This document shows, one piece after another, positions 23,380-34,857 of a stretch of DNA of 64,000 nucleotides (position 1 is the first letter of the stretch; each line of letters opens with the position of its first letter). Source of the stretch: Synaphobranchus kaupii (Eukaryota; Chordata; Actinopteri; Anguilliformes; Synaphobranchidae). Both the position numbers and the translations under genes were made by a program. The notes beneath the pieces are model-generated. The model was not told the DNA's origin. It worked only from the letters and a program-made list of their open reading frames with translations, and made no database searches. The stretch is from NCBI GenBank assembly GCA_029718625.1, contig CM056388.1:882928-946927 (forward strand), read 5' to 3'.

Positions 23380-26300
23380 CAGCAGCAGTAGTAGTTGTAG
23401 TATTAGTGGTAGTAGTAGTATTAGTAGTAGTAGTACTAGCAGCAGCAGTAATAGTCGTAGTATTAGTGGTAGTAGTAGTAGTAGTAGCAGTAGTAGTAGC
23501 AGTAATAGTAGTAGCAGTAGTAGTAGTAGTATTAGTGGTAGTGGTAGTAGTAATAGTAGTTGCAGTAGTAGTAGTGGTAGTAGCAGTGAGTGTATGGCAG
23601 CAAAATTAGCATTAGCATACCCATTATAGTAGACTTAAGTGAGCTTGTTGTTGTAGCAGTAGCAGGAGTACAGCGGGTGTGTGCTGGCAGTAGCAGGAGT
23701 AACAGTCTTAGTGCTCCAGGTGCTGAGTCACAGGTGATAAATTCCCCTCCTTGTGTAATAGGCTTGGGCGGAGGCCAGTGGGAAGATCAAAGAGAACCCG
23801 AACGACAAGGCCAAGTGGAAAACCAACTTCCGTTGTGCCCTCCACAGCCTTAAGAAGTTCAGCTTGGTGGAGGACCACTCCAAGTCCGACGACCCTCACA
23901 AGGTGTACCAGGTCCTCAGCCTGGAATGTAAGCTCCGAATAACAAAGTCTAATCAGACACACTGATTATGGGTTATGTTTTAATATACACCAGTCCATAG
24001 GGGTGTAAAGATACATCGATACGTCAGTGTATCACAATGCAAACGTCACGATACGACTGCATCGATGTGACATGGCTGAATCGTGATGAATTGTTAATTT
24101 ACATGGCAAACGTGTATTCATTTTTACATTTAATTATAATTATTCAGATGGACATTGCAGTTTTAAATATGAAGCAATGTATTTTATACTTTGAAAGTCA
24201 TATTGTTTGTTATTTGAAGGCCTCTGAGTGTCTGTGGGAAGGAGGGATCTGTCAGATCTAACAGATCAGGGGTGTCAGGGCGGGGCAGGCAGGGGGCGGG
24301 CGTGTCAGGGCGGGGCAGGCAGGGGGCGGACCTCCCAGCATGCAGTTCATGGCATTATTTAATTGCTTTTGTTCCACAGACAATTATGAAGACCCCCCTG
24401 CCATGGACTTCCCCATGGACTCCAGCTGCCCTTTGATTGAAAACCTCTACAACACAGAACAGCCCATTGATATGGTACTGTAATGTCTCTGATACACCGT
24501 GGGGCTTGTTTAATGTCTCTGATACACCGTGGGGCTTGTTTAATGTCTCTGATACACCGTGGGGCTTGTTTAATGTCTCTGATACACCGTGGGGCTTGTT
24601 TAATGTCTCTGATACACCGTGGGGCTTGTTTAATGTCTCTGATACACCGTGGAGCTCGTTTAATGTCTCTGATACACCGTGGGGCTTGTTTAATGTCTCT
24701 GATACACCGTGGAGCTCGTTTAATGTCTCTGATACACCGTGGGGCTTGTTTAATGTCTCTGATACACCGTGGGATTGTTTAATGTCTCTGATACACCGTG
24801 GGATTCGTTTAATGTCTCTGATACACCGTGGGGTTTGTTTAATGTCTCTGATACACCGTGGGACTTGTTTTATGTCTCTGATACACCGTGGGATTCGTTT
24901 AATGTCTCTGATACACCGTGGGGCTTGTTTAATGTCTCTGATACACCGTGGGGCTTGTTTAATGTCTCTGATACACCGTGGGACTTGTTTAATGTCTCTG
25001 ATACACCGTGGGGCTTGTTTAATGTCTCTGATACACCGTGGGAAGAATTAAGAATGCATCAGTGTGACCCGTGTTCTCATTGCCATTCGAAAAAGACAAA
25101 GCCGTCCCTTTAAATGGAAAAGAGGAAACTATTCACGTTTGATTATCTTCTTTTTCCCTTCTAGCATCAGGAGTTACTGCATAACATGGATATCCTGACT
25201 CTCAACAACCAACAGCAAGGTATTACTCCATAATAATGCTCTGGTTATCATGTATGTTGAAGTATGTGTTTGTATTAAATAATTTTAACCTGATCTAACT
25301 GTGGCCCACAAAAGGCACTTTTCACCTAGTGCCTTCTCGTCTTATTTAAGTGTTAATATCTAAAACAATATTCAATGCACAACCATGGTTGAAAGTTCGA
25401 ATTGAAGAAGAAGCTGGATCATTCAGAAATTTGCAACAGAATACATTTATTTCAGAATAGTCACATACAGTATGTACATAATACGCATAAAATAAGTAGC
25501 CTAATGTATTTAAATACGTTTTTTTAAAAAGGTACAAAAACACGTGTGTTTTTACATAACAACAGCAACATCGATAGGTGGTCGCAAAAATGTAATAAGA
25601 TAAACTCTTAAGGGTTAACCAGAAAACCGTTGTAGCTTAATACCAGGTAGGATATTTTTTTAATAAAACATTTTTATACCTGAGATTTTGAAGAAAGAAA
25701 TGAGGTCTCTACTAAACCGAAAGTACACTGGGTACTGTACTTAGTACAGCACTTTCAGACACTAGTGTACATAGTACAGCACTTTCAGACACTAGTGTAC
25801 ATAGTACAGCACTTTCAGACACTAGTGTACATAGTACAGCACTTTCAGACACTAGTGTACATAGTACAGCACTTTCAGACACTAGTGTACATAGTACAGC
25901 ACTTTCAGACACTAGTGTACATAGTACAGCACTTTCAGACACTAGTGTACATAGTACAGCACTTTCAGACACTAACACTACCTCGCATGTTGTTGTTTTC
26001 CTCCAGCAGATGACCATATTTGGGATGATGAGCCTTTTGATTGCAGTCTACCTGCCGTACAGAATGTGTACCATAATCAGCCAATAGCAGCAGAGCCCCA
26101 GATAATCATCCAGAACAACATGCCGGGCCCAGCTGCTCAGCCCTACAGCCCAGGTAAACCTTTCTGTTCACAGCCCCATTTCCCAAAAGCACCTTACAGT
26201 TAAGATAATCTTAGAGTGTTTTGTGATTGTGCTTTATTCATTTTATGAGTAAAATTATTACAATTTACTGACATTACATAAAAAGGATAATAAAAATAGA

Positions 26301-27000
26301 GGAAGAAAGACAAAAATCAAATGACACAAAACAAACAAATAATGAAAGTAATATAAAAACAAAATAGCCTAAGATGATCTTCATCTAAGATCCTTTTGGG
26401 AACTGGAGTCATGGTCATATGGACCGCACAGCTGGAGTCTTGGTCATATGGACCGCCCAGCTGGAGTTATGGTCATATTGACCGCATGGCCGTATCCTTG
26501 AGTGGATAATTCCAGTCAATCAAGCTAACCAACTAACTGTGACTGTGAGATCAGGGATGTGCAGAGACAAACGTCTCTCATAAATGTACCCCCAAATGTG
26601 TCAATGCATTAAGACACAGTTTTTACTAAAGGTAGTTTATAATACATTACATTTGTAATGTATGAATCTACTGAATGTACATCTGCTAAATGAATGAATA
26701 ATAAGGTCATTTATAATAAATTACCTTTGTTTCAATTTGCATTTAACATTGACTTTTTCGCGCTGATCTCATCTTCCGAATATCATTGGTCAACTTTTGT
26801 GAAGAAAAGGTATCAGCATACCGTTGGGAAAAATCCACCCTTATCTTATAATAGAGAGGCAATCCAGGCAGGAAAACACTTCACACTTGATCCAATTATA
26901 AGGCTCTTTATTTCTGCAGTCAACACAGTACTGAAAAAGCATCATTTACAGTGACCCTTCATATCCTCTAAGAGACGCTGTGCCACGATATGATATGTAA

Positions 27001-27031
<31 letters not shown>

Positions 27032-28635
27032 GGTAAAAACATGTTGACTCTTCAATACAAAGCAATATCTGTGCATTATCCCAATAGGGTATTCTGTGGA
27101 TACAGCCCTGGAGATTAGCATCCACTACAGGAGCAGGGAGGTGCTGAGGACCACAGTGTCCAGCCCGCGGGTTCAGCTCCACTGCCAGGCGGAGGATCCA
27201 GGCCTGCAGGCCGTCCCCATCTGCTTCCCTGGCACCGAGGTCCTGCTGGACCACAAACAGATCGAGTATACCCATCGTCTCCTGAACAGCGTCCAGCGTG
27301 GCCTCCTGCTCGAGGTTCGGAAAACCGGCGTGTACGGCATCCGCAAGGACAAGTGCCACGTCTTCGCCAGCACCTGCGCCTTCTCCGAGGAGCACCACGC
27401 CGACCCCGCCAAGCTGCCGCAGAACGAGGAGGTGGAGCTGCTCAATTTTGAGAAGTACTTAAGCGGTAAGCCCCGCCCCCTGCTCCTCTCACAGAAAAAT
27501 TATAAAAGCAATGACTTTACTCTTTTTTTCCTTTTTTTTGTGCTTCTGAATTTTAAATCACTATTTTTAAGATCTAATTATGCATGTCAAAAAAATTCCA
27601 ACTATAAAAAATGAAAATTCCACGGCACCGCGGTGGTGCAGCGGGCTAAGGCTCGATCCCCGGTCCTGCCACATCCAAGCATGGTCGGGGCTCTGTGAGT
27701 GTGGCGATTGGCAGCCACTCCCGGGTGGGGGGAGTTGGGGGTCCTGGGCGAGTTGGAATCACGGTCAGGAGCACGAGGAGTCACGCCCTGCAGTGGATGT
27801 GGCGCCCCCCTGTCGGGGTTGTGTAGCTAATTTAGATTCTCTAGCGGTTGGTTGTGTAGCTAATTTAGATTCTCTAGCGGTTGGTTGTGTAGCTAATTTT
27901 GATTCTCTAGCGGTTGGTTGTGTAGCTAATTTTGATTCTCTAGCGGTTGCTACACGGGGGGAATTGAATTACAATAGGGGTTCAATTGGCTACCAAAAAA
28001 ATGAAAATTCCAACTATATACATGTATCTATACTTGTATTATCCTCCTAAGTTTCCGTGCTAATGCTAATTGGGAACCTGCAGCTAGAGGATGGATTGTA
28101 TTTGAGGGATTATGAACCGGTTTCACGTCTCAGAATAAACCCATTTTGTTCCGTCTGACCACATCCCCCCGTGGTTTTACTTTGAGACCTGCTGTTACTT
28201 TCAGATCTGAGGGACTTTCAGAGCAACAGGCAGAGGTCCCCAGAGTACAGCATCTACCTGTGCTTCGGACAGAAGTTTCCAGATGGGAAACCACGCGAGA
28301 AGAAGCTAATTACAGTGAAGGTAATCCTTGAACCCTGCAGCTGAAGATCAGTCACACACATAAACTCCCCATATAAACTCCCCATATAAACTCCTCATAT
28401 AAACTCCCCATATAAACCCCGCTCTCGCTCTCTCTCTCACTCCCTCATGCTCTCTTGCGGTCTTGTGGTTCGTTCTCTCTCTCTCTCTCTCACTCCCTCA
28501 TGCTCTCTTGCGGTCTTGTGGTTCGTTCTCTCTCTCTCTCTCTCTCACTCATGCTCTCTTGCGGTCTTGTGGTTCGTTCTCTCTCTCTCTCTCTCACTCT
28601 CTCTCACTCCCTCATGCTCTCTTGCGGTCTTGTGG

Positions 28636-28674
<39 letters not shown>

Positions 28675-28699
28675 TCATGCTCTCTTGCGGTCTTGTGGT

Positions 28700-28739
<40 letters not shown>

Positions 28740-29054
28740 TCATGCTCTCTTGCGGTCTTGTGGTTCGTTCTCTCTCTCTCTCTCTCACTCCCTCATGCTC
28801 TCTTGCGGTCTTGTGGTTCGTTCTCTCTCTCTCTCTCTCACTCCCTCATGCTCTCTTGCGGTCTTGTGGTTCGTTCTCTCTCTTGTTCTCATCACTCATT
28901 CTCTCTCTACTAGGTGGTGCCTCTGGTCTGCCGTTACCTCCATGAGAAGGCTCAGGCAGAAGGAGCCTCTTCCCTTCACAGTGGGAGCATCAGCTTGCAG
29001 ATCTCTCACAGCAGCTTGTTTGAGCTCATCGAGTCTCTCTGTAACACGCCCTAG
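21624..29054 (+). CDS. irf7: Interferon regulatory factor 7, complete, nine coding exons
   Basis: Coding exons are 21624-21631, 22759-22915, 23762-23927, 24380-24474, 25165-25219, 26007-26153, 27088-27465, 28205-28320 and 28914-29054. All junctions are GT-AG with matching phases and join to 1,263 nt, 420 residues. Irf7 is a latent cytoplasmic factor that, after C-terminal phosphorylation, enters the nucleus and induces type I interferon genes. The DNA-binding domain has the tryptophan pentad W13, W28, W38, W57, W74. A linker at about 111-209 precedes the IRF-association domain (about 210-390), containing [13 protein letters not shown] and [20 protein letters not shown]. The tail has the paired serines GASSL (393-394) and an SLQIS pLxIS-like motif (401-405). 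The MQSS start and adjacency to phrf1 favour irf7 over its close relative irf3. Introns 2, 4, 5, 7 and 8 hold tandem repeats. Confidence 0.93.
21632..22758 (+). other. irf7: irf7 intron 1
   Basis: The donor GTTTGT follows ATGCAGAG, and the acceptor is TGAATCAG before CTCCAACAG. The codon split across this junction gives the third residue (Ser), so the protein starts MQSS. No gene or clear repeat is visible inside. Confidence 0.85.
22957..23600. repeat. Triplet-repeat block in irf7 intron 2
   Basis: A short (AAT)n run near 22957 is followed by long irregular (GTA/GCA/ATT)n triplets at 23047-23590. Poly-Val and poly-Ala frames here are artefacts. The block ends about 170 bp before exon 3. Confidence 0.95.
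24481..25041. repeat. 30-bp minisatellite in irf7 intron 4
   Basis: The unit TAATGTCTCTGATACACCGT followed by GGGGCTTGTT repeats nearly 19 times. The array starts 6 bp after the exon-4 donor, so almost the whole 5' half of the intron is repeat. The strict 30-bp period leaves long frames open in two phases; these are artefacts. Confidence 0.95.
25740..25974. repeat. 30-bp minisatellite in irf7 intron 5
   Basis: TAGTACAGCACTTTCAGACA then CTAGTGTACA repeats eight times with almost no divergence. It ends about 30 bp before the exon-6 acceptor. It is unrelated in sequence to the 30-bp array in intron 4. Confidence 0.95.
26402..26492. repeat. 30-bp repeat, three copies, in irf7 intron 6
   Basis: AGCTGGAGTCATGGTCATAT followed by GGACCGC occurs three times with minor changes. 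No function is evident. The intron also has an (AAT)n run at 27004-27030. Confidence 0.85.
27622..27992 (+). mobile_element. SINE-like insertion with a 33-bp tandem block in irf7 intron 7
   Basis: The segment begins GGCACCGCGGTGGTGCAGCG with CTAAGGCTCGATCCCCGGTC, resembling a tRNA-derived SINE head. At 27823-27960 the unit TTGTGTAGCTAATTTAGATT with CTCTAGCGGTTGG repeats four times. The flanks AAAAATGAAAATTCCA (27607 and 27998) match each other and are a probable target-site duplication of about 16 bp, as expected for LINE-driven insertion. Confidence 0.7.
28348..28890. repeat. Composite (CT)n minisatellite in irf7 intron 8
   Basis: First comes a 15-bp AACTCCCCATATAAA unit (about 5 copies). 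Then come eight units of a (CT)n tract plus CTCATGCTCTCTTGCGGTCT and TGTGGTTCG. The pyrimidine-rich array runs into the polypyrimidine tract of the exon-9 acceptor (CTCTCTACTAG at 28913). Confidence 0.95.
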
Positions 29055-29399
29055 CCTGCTGGCCCTGTCACTCCTCAAGAGAGCTAGACTGCTCTGAAAT
29101 ACAGAGCACTGAAACCTGTTCTCTCAGTCTCTCTCTGTTTCTCTCTCTCTCAGTCTCTCTCTGCCTCTCTCTCGCTCTCTCTCTCTCTCTCTTATTACTG
29201 TGCAGTTTGCCTCAGGTCAAGATAGGGATAGGGTTAGGGTTAATATGTGCCTATCATTGCTAAGAACACTGATAGGGTTAGGGTTAATATGTGCCTATCA
29301 TTGCTAAGAACAGCTAACACTATGAAAACAAACTTAAGAAAAAGAAACGCCAGTGGATTAAGCACTTGACTCAAGTTGAAATGATGATGATGATGATGA

Positions 29400-29622
29400 T
29401 GGGTTAGGGTAGGGTTAGGGTAGGGTTAGGGTAGGGTAGGGTTAGGGTTAGGGTAGGGTTAGGGTAGGGTAGGGTTAGGGTAGGGTTAGGGTTAGGGTTA
29501 GGGTAGGGTAGGGTAGGGTAGGGTAGGGTTAGGGTAGGGTAGGGTTAGGGTAGGGTTAGGGTAGGGTTAGGGTTAGGGTAGGGTAGGGTTAGGGGTAGGG
29601 TAGGGTTAGGGTTAGGGTAGGG
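29400..29622. repeat. Interstitial telomere-like repeat in the irf7 3' region
   Basis: About 220 bp of TTAGGG and GTAGGG mixtures, read G-rich on the plus strand. At 29228-29330 a TAGGGTTAGGGTTAATATGT block is duplicated once with its neighbour CCTATCATTGCTAAGAAC. These lie between the irf7 stop codon and the best polyadenylation signal, so they may be transcribed in the 3' UTR. Confidence 0.9.
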
Positions 29623-30476
29623 AAATGTGTCGGCAGGCGTGCCAAGTGAGTAAATATGGACCACTGATTTTTTTTTTTGTCCTGGATGGTTTTGTATTTC
29701 ACACTGTAAGAAATCAGCAATTTTAGGAGGATAGCAGGTATGAACGGTGGTGTACCTGTCCTCTCATTTCACCTCATTTTCACAATCAAAGGATAATACA
29801 TTCTATTACCTTTATAAGCACTTCACAGACGTTCATAAATGCTTGTGAAAAACTGAAAATAGGCTTATGACGCGTCACAGTCATGTCACTTGATGCACAG
29901 TGGTAACATAACACATTATATGACTATTTTCGGTCATCAAAATAAACATGTATGAACTTTATATATTTACTTAGTGCTTATGAAAAAGTTGTGTGGCTCA
30001 TAAAAGGACTCTAAATTACATTAAATAATATTTAAATGAATAATATCAGGTAAACATTATGCACTGAAGGGGTGTGTTGTGTTTGATATGTGTGTTTGGA
30101 TTCAGAAACAACAGAGATAAGCTAGAAGGAAGTGTTTCTTCACAGCTTGCCATTTTATGGATTGTTTGGAATAGGTCAAAGGTCAAAGCCATTACACTCC
30201 ACTTTGAAACATAATTGAATTTGGTTTATGAGTTTATAGAACTCGTCACGTTTTGTCTTCTTTTGAAGATTTTTTTTCTGCATTCTGCCCTGTGGGTTAA
30301 ATTGGGAAAGCAAGCTCCTCCTGTGGGTTAAATTGGGAAAGCAAGCTCCTCCTCCTTTCACATTGTCGGAAGGCTTTGATTCATTGTTCTTACCAAGTGT
30401 TTTGTGTAACTCTGTACTGTCAATTCTGAAATTACTATGATAAGTTTTTATAAAGTGCAATGTGTCTTTGGAGACA

Positions 30477-30482
30477 AATAAA
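30477..30482 (+). terminator. irf7: Candidate polyadenylation signal of irf7
   Basis: AATAAA, followed within 50 bp by GT-rich sequence (TTGTTGTTTGGAGGTGTTTT), a typical downstream element. It is 1.42 kb after the stop codon and is the first strong hexamer with this context that I found. Transcript data would be needed to confirm it. Confidence 0.5.
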
Positions 30483-30703
30483 ACCCTGTGTTTTGCCTAC
30501 AAGATATTGTTGTTTGGAGGTGTTTTCCTTGATCTATGGGCGCATATTGGGTCAAAGTTGTGTGACCGTTTGGTACGGGGAAAATGTTAATTGTCATGTC
30601 TGCCGACGCATCCCCAGAAGAATACCTGGTCTCACAAGTGGAGACTGAACCTCATTACTTGGACGTTTCGAGTTTAATCTGTGTTTTTAGCAGATTATAC
30701 TAG

Positions 30704-30770
30704 TGGGTGTGTCGTTCGCGAACGATTCGGCTCTTTGAGCCGGCTCTTTTAGGTGAACGTTGGGAGCCGA
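30704..30770. mobile_element. Single terminus of a palindromic hAT-like repeat
   Basis: The GTCGTTCGCGAACGATTCGG and CTCTTTGAGCCGGCTCTTTT palindromes are characteristic of a common fish repeat end. I find no matching opposite end in the window, so this is a truncated copy. Confidence 0.45.
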
Positions 30771-31689
30771 CTCGCATATTTGTTTTGTAAATGAACACAA
30801 GACAAGTGCTTGTGGTCTTGGTGGAACTTTTATTCGTTTTTTTTCTTCAAGTTCCATCTGTAATCAAAGAGAATAATTTTTTAGGCCAAAAATAAATAAA
30901 ACCACTATAAGAAAATAACATTAATAATAATTTAAAAACCAATTTAATTGTTGGTCAGTTTAATTGTTCTGATGCTGCAGTTTTGCACATTTATTATTTT
31001 ATGCATTTATTTATTTTTCTTTGTTATGACGCAATATTATGTTCTATTTTATGAGTGTCTATTTTGTTTTAAAATGTTCAACTACACACTGTGTTTATTG
31101 TGCAATTTATTTCAAGACATAAAAATGCCCTACTTTCAATGCACATGTGTAATAGCTTCTTACTGTTTTTACATTTATTTAAATAGTTTTTATAACAAAC
31201 AAAATTAGAAGGTAGAGTAAGATTCCTTTGAACAATTTAAGTGATAGATGTGCACAAACACCAATCATAGGTCAAAATATCACTAACTTTGGCCGATTTT
31301 GAAAAACGTGTCCCCCCAATGTTTGGAAAGAGTCGAATTTTCCCCCCCAACCATAACTGATCCCTCTCCAATGTAAAGCTTACAGTCAACGAAGGCTGCA
31401 ACAACGGTAAAAAAAAAAAAATTTTTTTTTTTAAAAAAAAGACAAATTTATGCGGAAAGATATCTAACGCCCGTAAACATAGTATGAATTATCGACCCAC
31501 CCCCTCGCTACTTCAAACAGTAGCAATGGTTTATCTCATGGCCACGACAAGTTCGAGTTTATGAAAGCACAAATGGGATATGTAGTCAACAATTAGAGGT
31601 GATTGCTCAAGCCGATAATACTATGGACTTCAATTCCCATAACCCAGTGTTTTGTGTAACGTTATGGATACGTTATAATCTGGTTGGTT

Positions 31690-31775
31690 GTAATGGAGAA
31701 GTCAGACCGCAAAAAAGACGAGAAATTTCACGGAGTATGAAATGGAGACGCTCGTTACGGGGGTAGAGCAGAAGG
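31690..31775 (+). pseudogene. Remnant of a Harbinger-type Myb-like protein
   Basis: Translation gives MEKSDRKK, then after a one-base frameshift RNFTEYEMETLVTGVEQK. This resembles the start of the Myb/SANT-like accessory protein of Harbinger transposons. A related copy ([19 protein letters not shown]) lies on the minus strand near 44790-44872. The fragment is frameshifted and non-functional. Family assignment is by motif only. Confidence 0.5.
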
Positions 31776-32074
31776 TTTGTTTGGTGTATAGGCGGCCTTT
31801 GCTACGTTTCATTCGTTTCACTTGAAACGGTCCTCTCAACTTAAAATCCAATCAAAATCCCCACAGTGAATAAAAGAACCGCCGACCCAGAAGTTTCCCC
31901 ATTCAGCTAGGCTACTGTAGGCGCTGTTCCTAACTTAAGCTATTTCAGTGATGACACTATCTTTAACTACTCCTTATTTTTCTACAGTCTATGCCTTATA
32001 TATACGTTAAAAAAGTACATGTTTTTTTTTCATAACAACAAGCAATGTATTAGAGCCGCGAGTGCGATAACGTT

Positions 32075-33030
32075 AGGTAGGGGAGAACTGGGACGAAAGA
32101 ATGACATCGATTTTCGCGAAAACTACAGAAACCCGAATGCCGTAGATCAGTCAGTATGCGACACGTGTAATCATTTCACTCTGCAAAGAACCAGTGATGT
32201 GCGTCCCGTTTTGGCGGAGTGCTAGACCAAAGTTATTTTTGACCGCTGAAAGTAAAATATCGAAACCGGAAGTGTTTTTCGGTTGTATAAGTGTGTTTAT
32301 GTTTTGAATTTTCCAAACATGCATAATTTTCTTAACACAACTGTTGACTAAAGGACAGCATAGGTTTCGAATGGCATGCTTGCGAGACTTAGCTGCTAGC
32401 CAAGTTGAAAGCAAGCGAGACACGAGCGGGACGAAAGACACACTGTTAAAAGGCGGTGGTGAAAATCAATGCACAACCTTGGAATACGTATTGACCCCAT
32501 CAGAACCGAGTATTCAACAATGCCGTGGTATAATAAGCATCAATAAATGATGTCTAGTAGCTATTAATAAAGGTGAGTTGCTATTAAATCATCAATTTCA
32601 GACCGTTTAAGTTCTATTAATTATGCAACATTATGCTCTTGACGCATGGTTGATTTTCATGGATTTTAAACTTATAGCATTATTTATTGACTCGTCCCTA
32701 ACATGGCATTTTGCCTGACAGTACATTTGTTGAAAGGAATGAGCATAAAAAACAACAAGACCGCTAAAGCACACTTTCCCTCACGTGATTCTTTCGTCCC
32801 GATTCAGTGTGTTTTTCGTCCCGCACGGCAGGGACGAAAGACACATTGCACTCATCCTGTTTGCGGCCAATTTATATCCGACTTGTTTATGCTGGTAACA
32901 AAATTTCCGTTGCTATTAGTGAGGGACACATACAAGTTTTTTGTCAGAAAATATGGCCTCTCTAGCTCTATTGACTTTAGAGTAAACCGGATGACTGTAA
33001 AAAGTTAATCTTTCGACCCGGTTCTCCCAT
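32075..33030. mobile_element. Possible DNA transposon remnant with GGGACGAAAG ends
   Basis: The left edge GGGGAGAACTGGGACGAAAG is roughly inverted at the right edge as TCTTTCGACCCGGTTCTCCC. The GGGACGAAAG motif also recurs inside in both orientations (near 32429, 32790, 32815 and 32832). Open frames inside are short and match nothing I recognise. Confidence 0.45.
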
Positions 33031-33286
33031 TGTCGACGTTGCTGGACAATTGAATAGAGAATCTCTTCAGGGTTCATCAGAAAACAGTTGTAGCTTCTTA
33101 AAGGTAGGCTATTTGGTTCCTTAAAATGTTTATTTTATTGCCCTGCAGTGCAACATGAGAGGCTGAGGTATTCGCAAGCGGTGACACAGTACGAATCCTG
33201 CATCGGAATTATGAGGCTTTTAGCCTAATTTAGAAGTTCAGAGAAATGTGAATACCATAATTGGGATGTCGACGACTACCACTAGG

Positions 33287-34031
33287 GTAGTGGTTCTTAA
33301 ACTCGGTCCTGGGGCCCCCTGCATATGCTGGTTTTCGTTCCAACCACAATTGCAATCCCAGAATTTGAACAAGGTGTTGATTTTTCTTAATTAGGTGTTT
33401 TTCATGTTTAGAGGGATTATTTCCCTTCTGAAGCCACATTATGTTAGCAATAGTCAAATTTATGCATGTCATGCAGAAAAAGTCAAATATTCACATTGTG
33501 CTATATTGCAAACAATTACAAAAAGAGAGGTAAAAATGTTTTAACTAATCAAATGAAACAAATTAAAGACTGAAGTGAATCAATAGGCTCCTAATTGGTG
33601 AAATTGTGGACACATTGGCAACTAAAACTAGAGACTTGGTAAATAATTAACAATTCAAAAGACAAAGCAAATGATAATGAGCCAAACCTGCATTAATAAG
33701 TTTAAGGAAAAAAATGAAGGAACTTAAAACACAAGTGTTCAACTACTGAATTAGGAGCCTATTGATTCACCTCAGTCTTTAAATTGATCAGTAAAAAAAA
33801 TTGTTACCTTGTATTATTGTTTGCAAGATAGCACTGTAAGCACAATGTGAACATGGTATGCATAACTATTTCTGATGTAATTTGTCTTAAGAGGGTAAAT
33901 AATCCCTCTAAACATGAAAAACACCTAATTAAGAAAAATTAACAGCTTGTTAAAATTTTGGGATTGCAATTGTGGTTGGAACGGAAACCAGCATGCACAG
34001 GGGACCCCCAGGACCGAGTTTGAGAACCACA
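33287..34031. mobile_element. Long foldback (hAT-type MITE) element
   Basis: The left end, with GTGGTTCTTAAACTCGGTCC, is mirrored by GGACCGAGTTTGAGAACCAC at the right. Arms of about 350 bp pair almost throughout, including CTAATTAGGTGTTTTTC-type and CAATAGGCTCCTAATT blocks. GTGGTTCTCAAACT-type termini are typical of hAT elements. It has no coding capacity. Confidence 0.75.
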
Positions 34032-34857
34032 GAGTTTAAAATGTTATAAACTTATCTTCTCCACTAATGTACTGATTAGCCTACCATGGCTTTAGATTTA
34101 TATGAAAGCATCTCAGATCTCGCCTAGTGCTTTGAAGAAAAAATAATAATAATAATTTTAAAAAAACTTCTCCAAAATGTTCATAAATAAAACATTTTAT
34201 TTTAGAAAATGCCCTGTGTGAGGTTGTGTAGAAATGCAGGAAATTAGTTTTAAAAGGCTCAAATTTTTCTGGGGGAATGGTTGAGGGCCTCGGTCCAATA
34301 GTCATGGTTCACTACTGTTGGATGCTATATTATTAGTGTCCCCCTCCATTATCATCACAAAGAAAATGTACTGTTTGTGGTCCCCCCCAATGTTCAAATG
34401 AAACCTACGCCCCTGGTGACAGGTCATTGTGTCATTCAGCAAGGTCATATGAATAGCCTTGTAAAGTAGGCTACAGGTGGTTAATGAGTAGAATGTAGGC
34501 TAAGCGAGCTCTGCCATCACCTTGGGTGTCTAAAAGCAGCTGTTGATAGTTACTTGAGTTCAGGCCCGATTACAGCGCCTAGCGCACCCCAAAACCCGAC
34601 CAGCAGCACATGCCCAGTTTGTGCCGAATTGGCGCGGTTTAAAGATCCATTTTAAAACGATACGACACCGCTTGTGTCTCTCTGAACTCCAGGCTAGGTT
34701 TGATAAGACAATCATCACGTGGAACTGTCCGACATTGTTTTCCCAGCTGATTGGGCTGCCACATGTCACGTGCTGTGACCGATTCCACTCCATGAAGCGG
34801 CACCAGCACATCCAAACGGAGTGCGCCCTGTAGAACATGCTCCTCCTTTTCCACAAT

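Noticed and set aside
24481..25041. Regular direct repeats resembling a CRISPR array (also 34858-35714, 50446-51004, 54109-55300)
   Set aside because: The repeats are contiguous without unique spacers, and the genome is vertebrate. They are minisatellites.
21624..29054. irf3 as the identity of the IRF gene
   Set aside because: The C-terminal GASSL and SLQIS motifs are shared by both, but the MQSS start, the [17 protein letters not shown] DNA-binding domain and the tail-to-tail position with phrf1 favour irf7.
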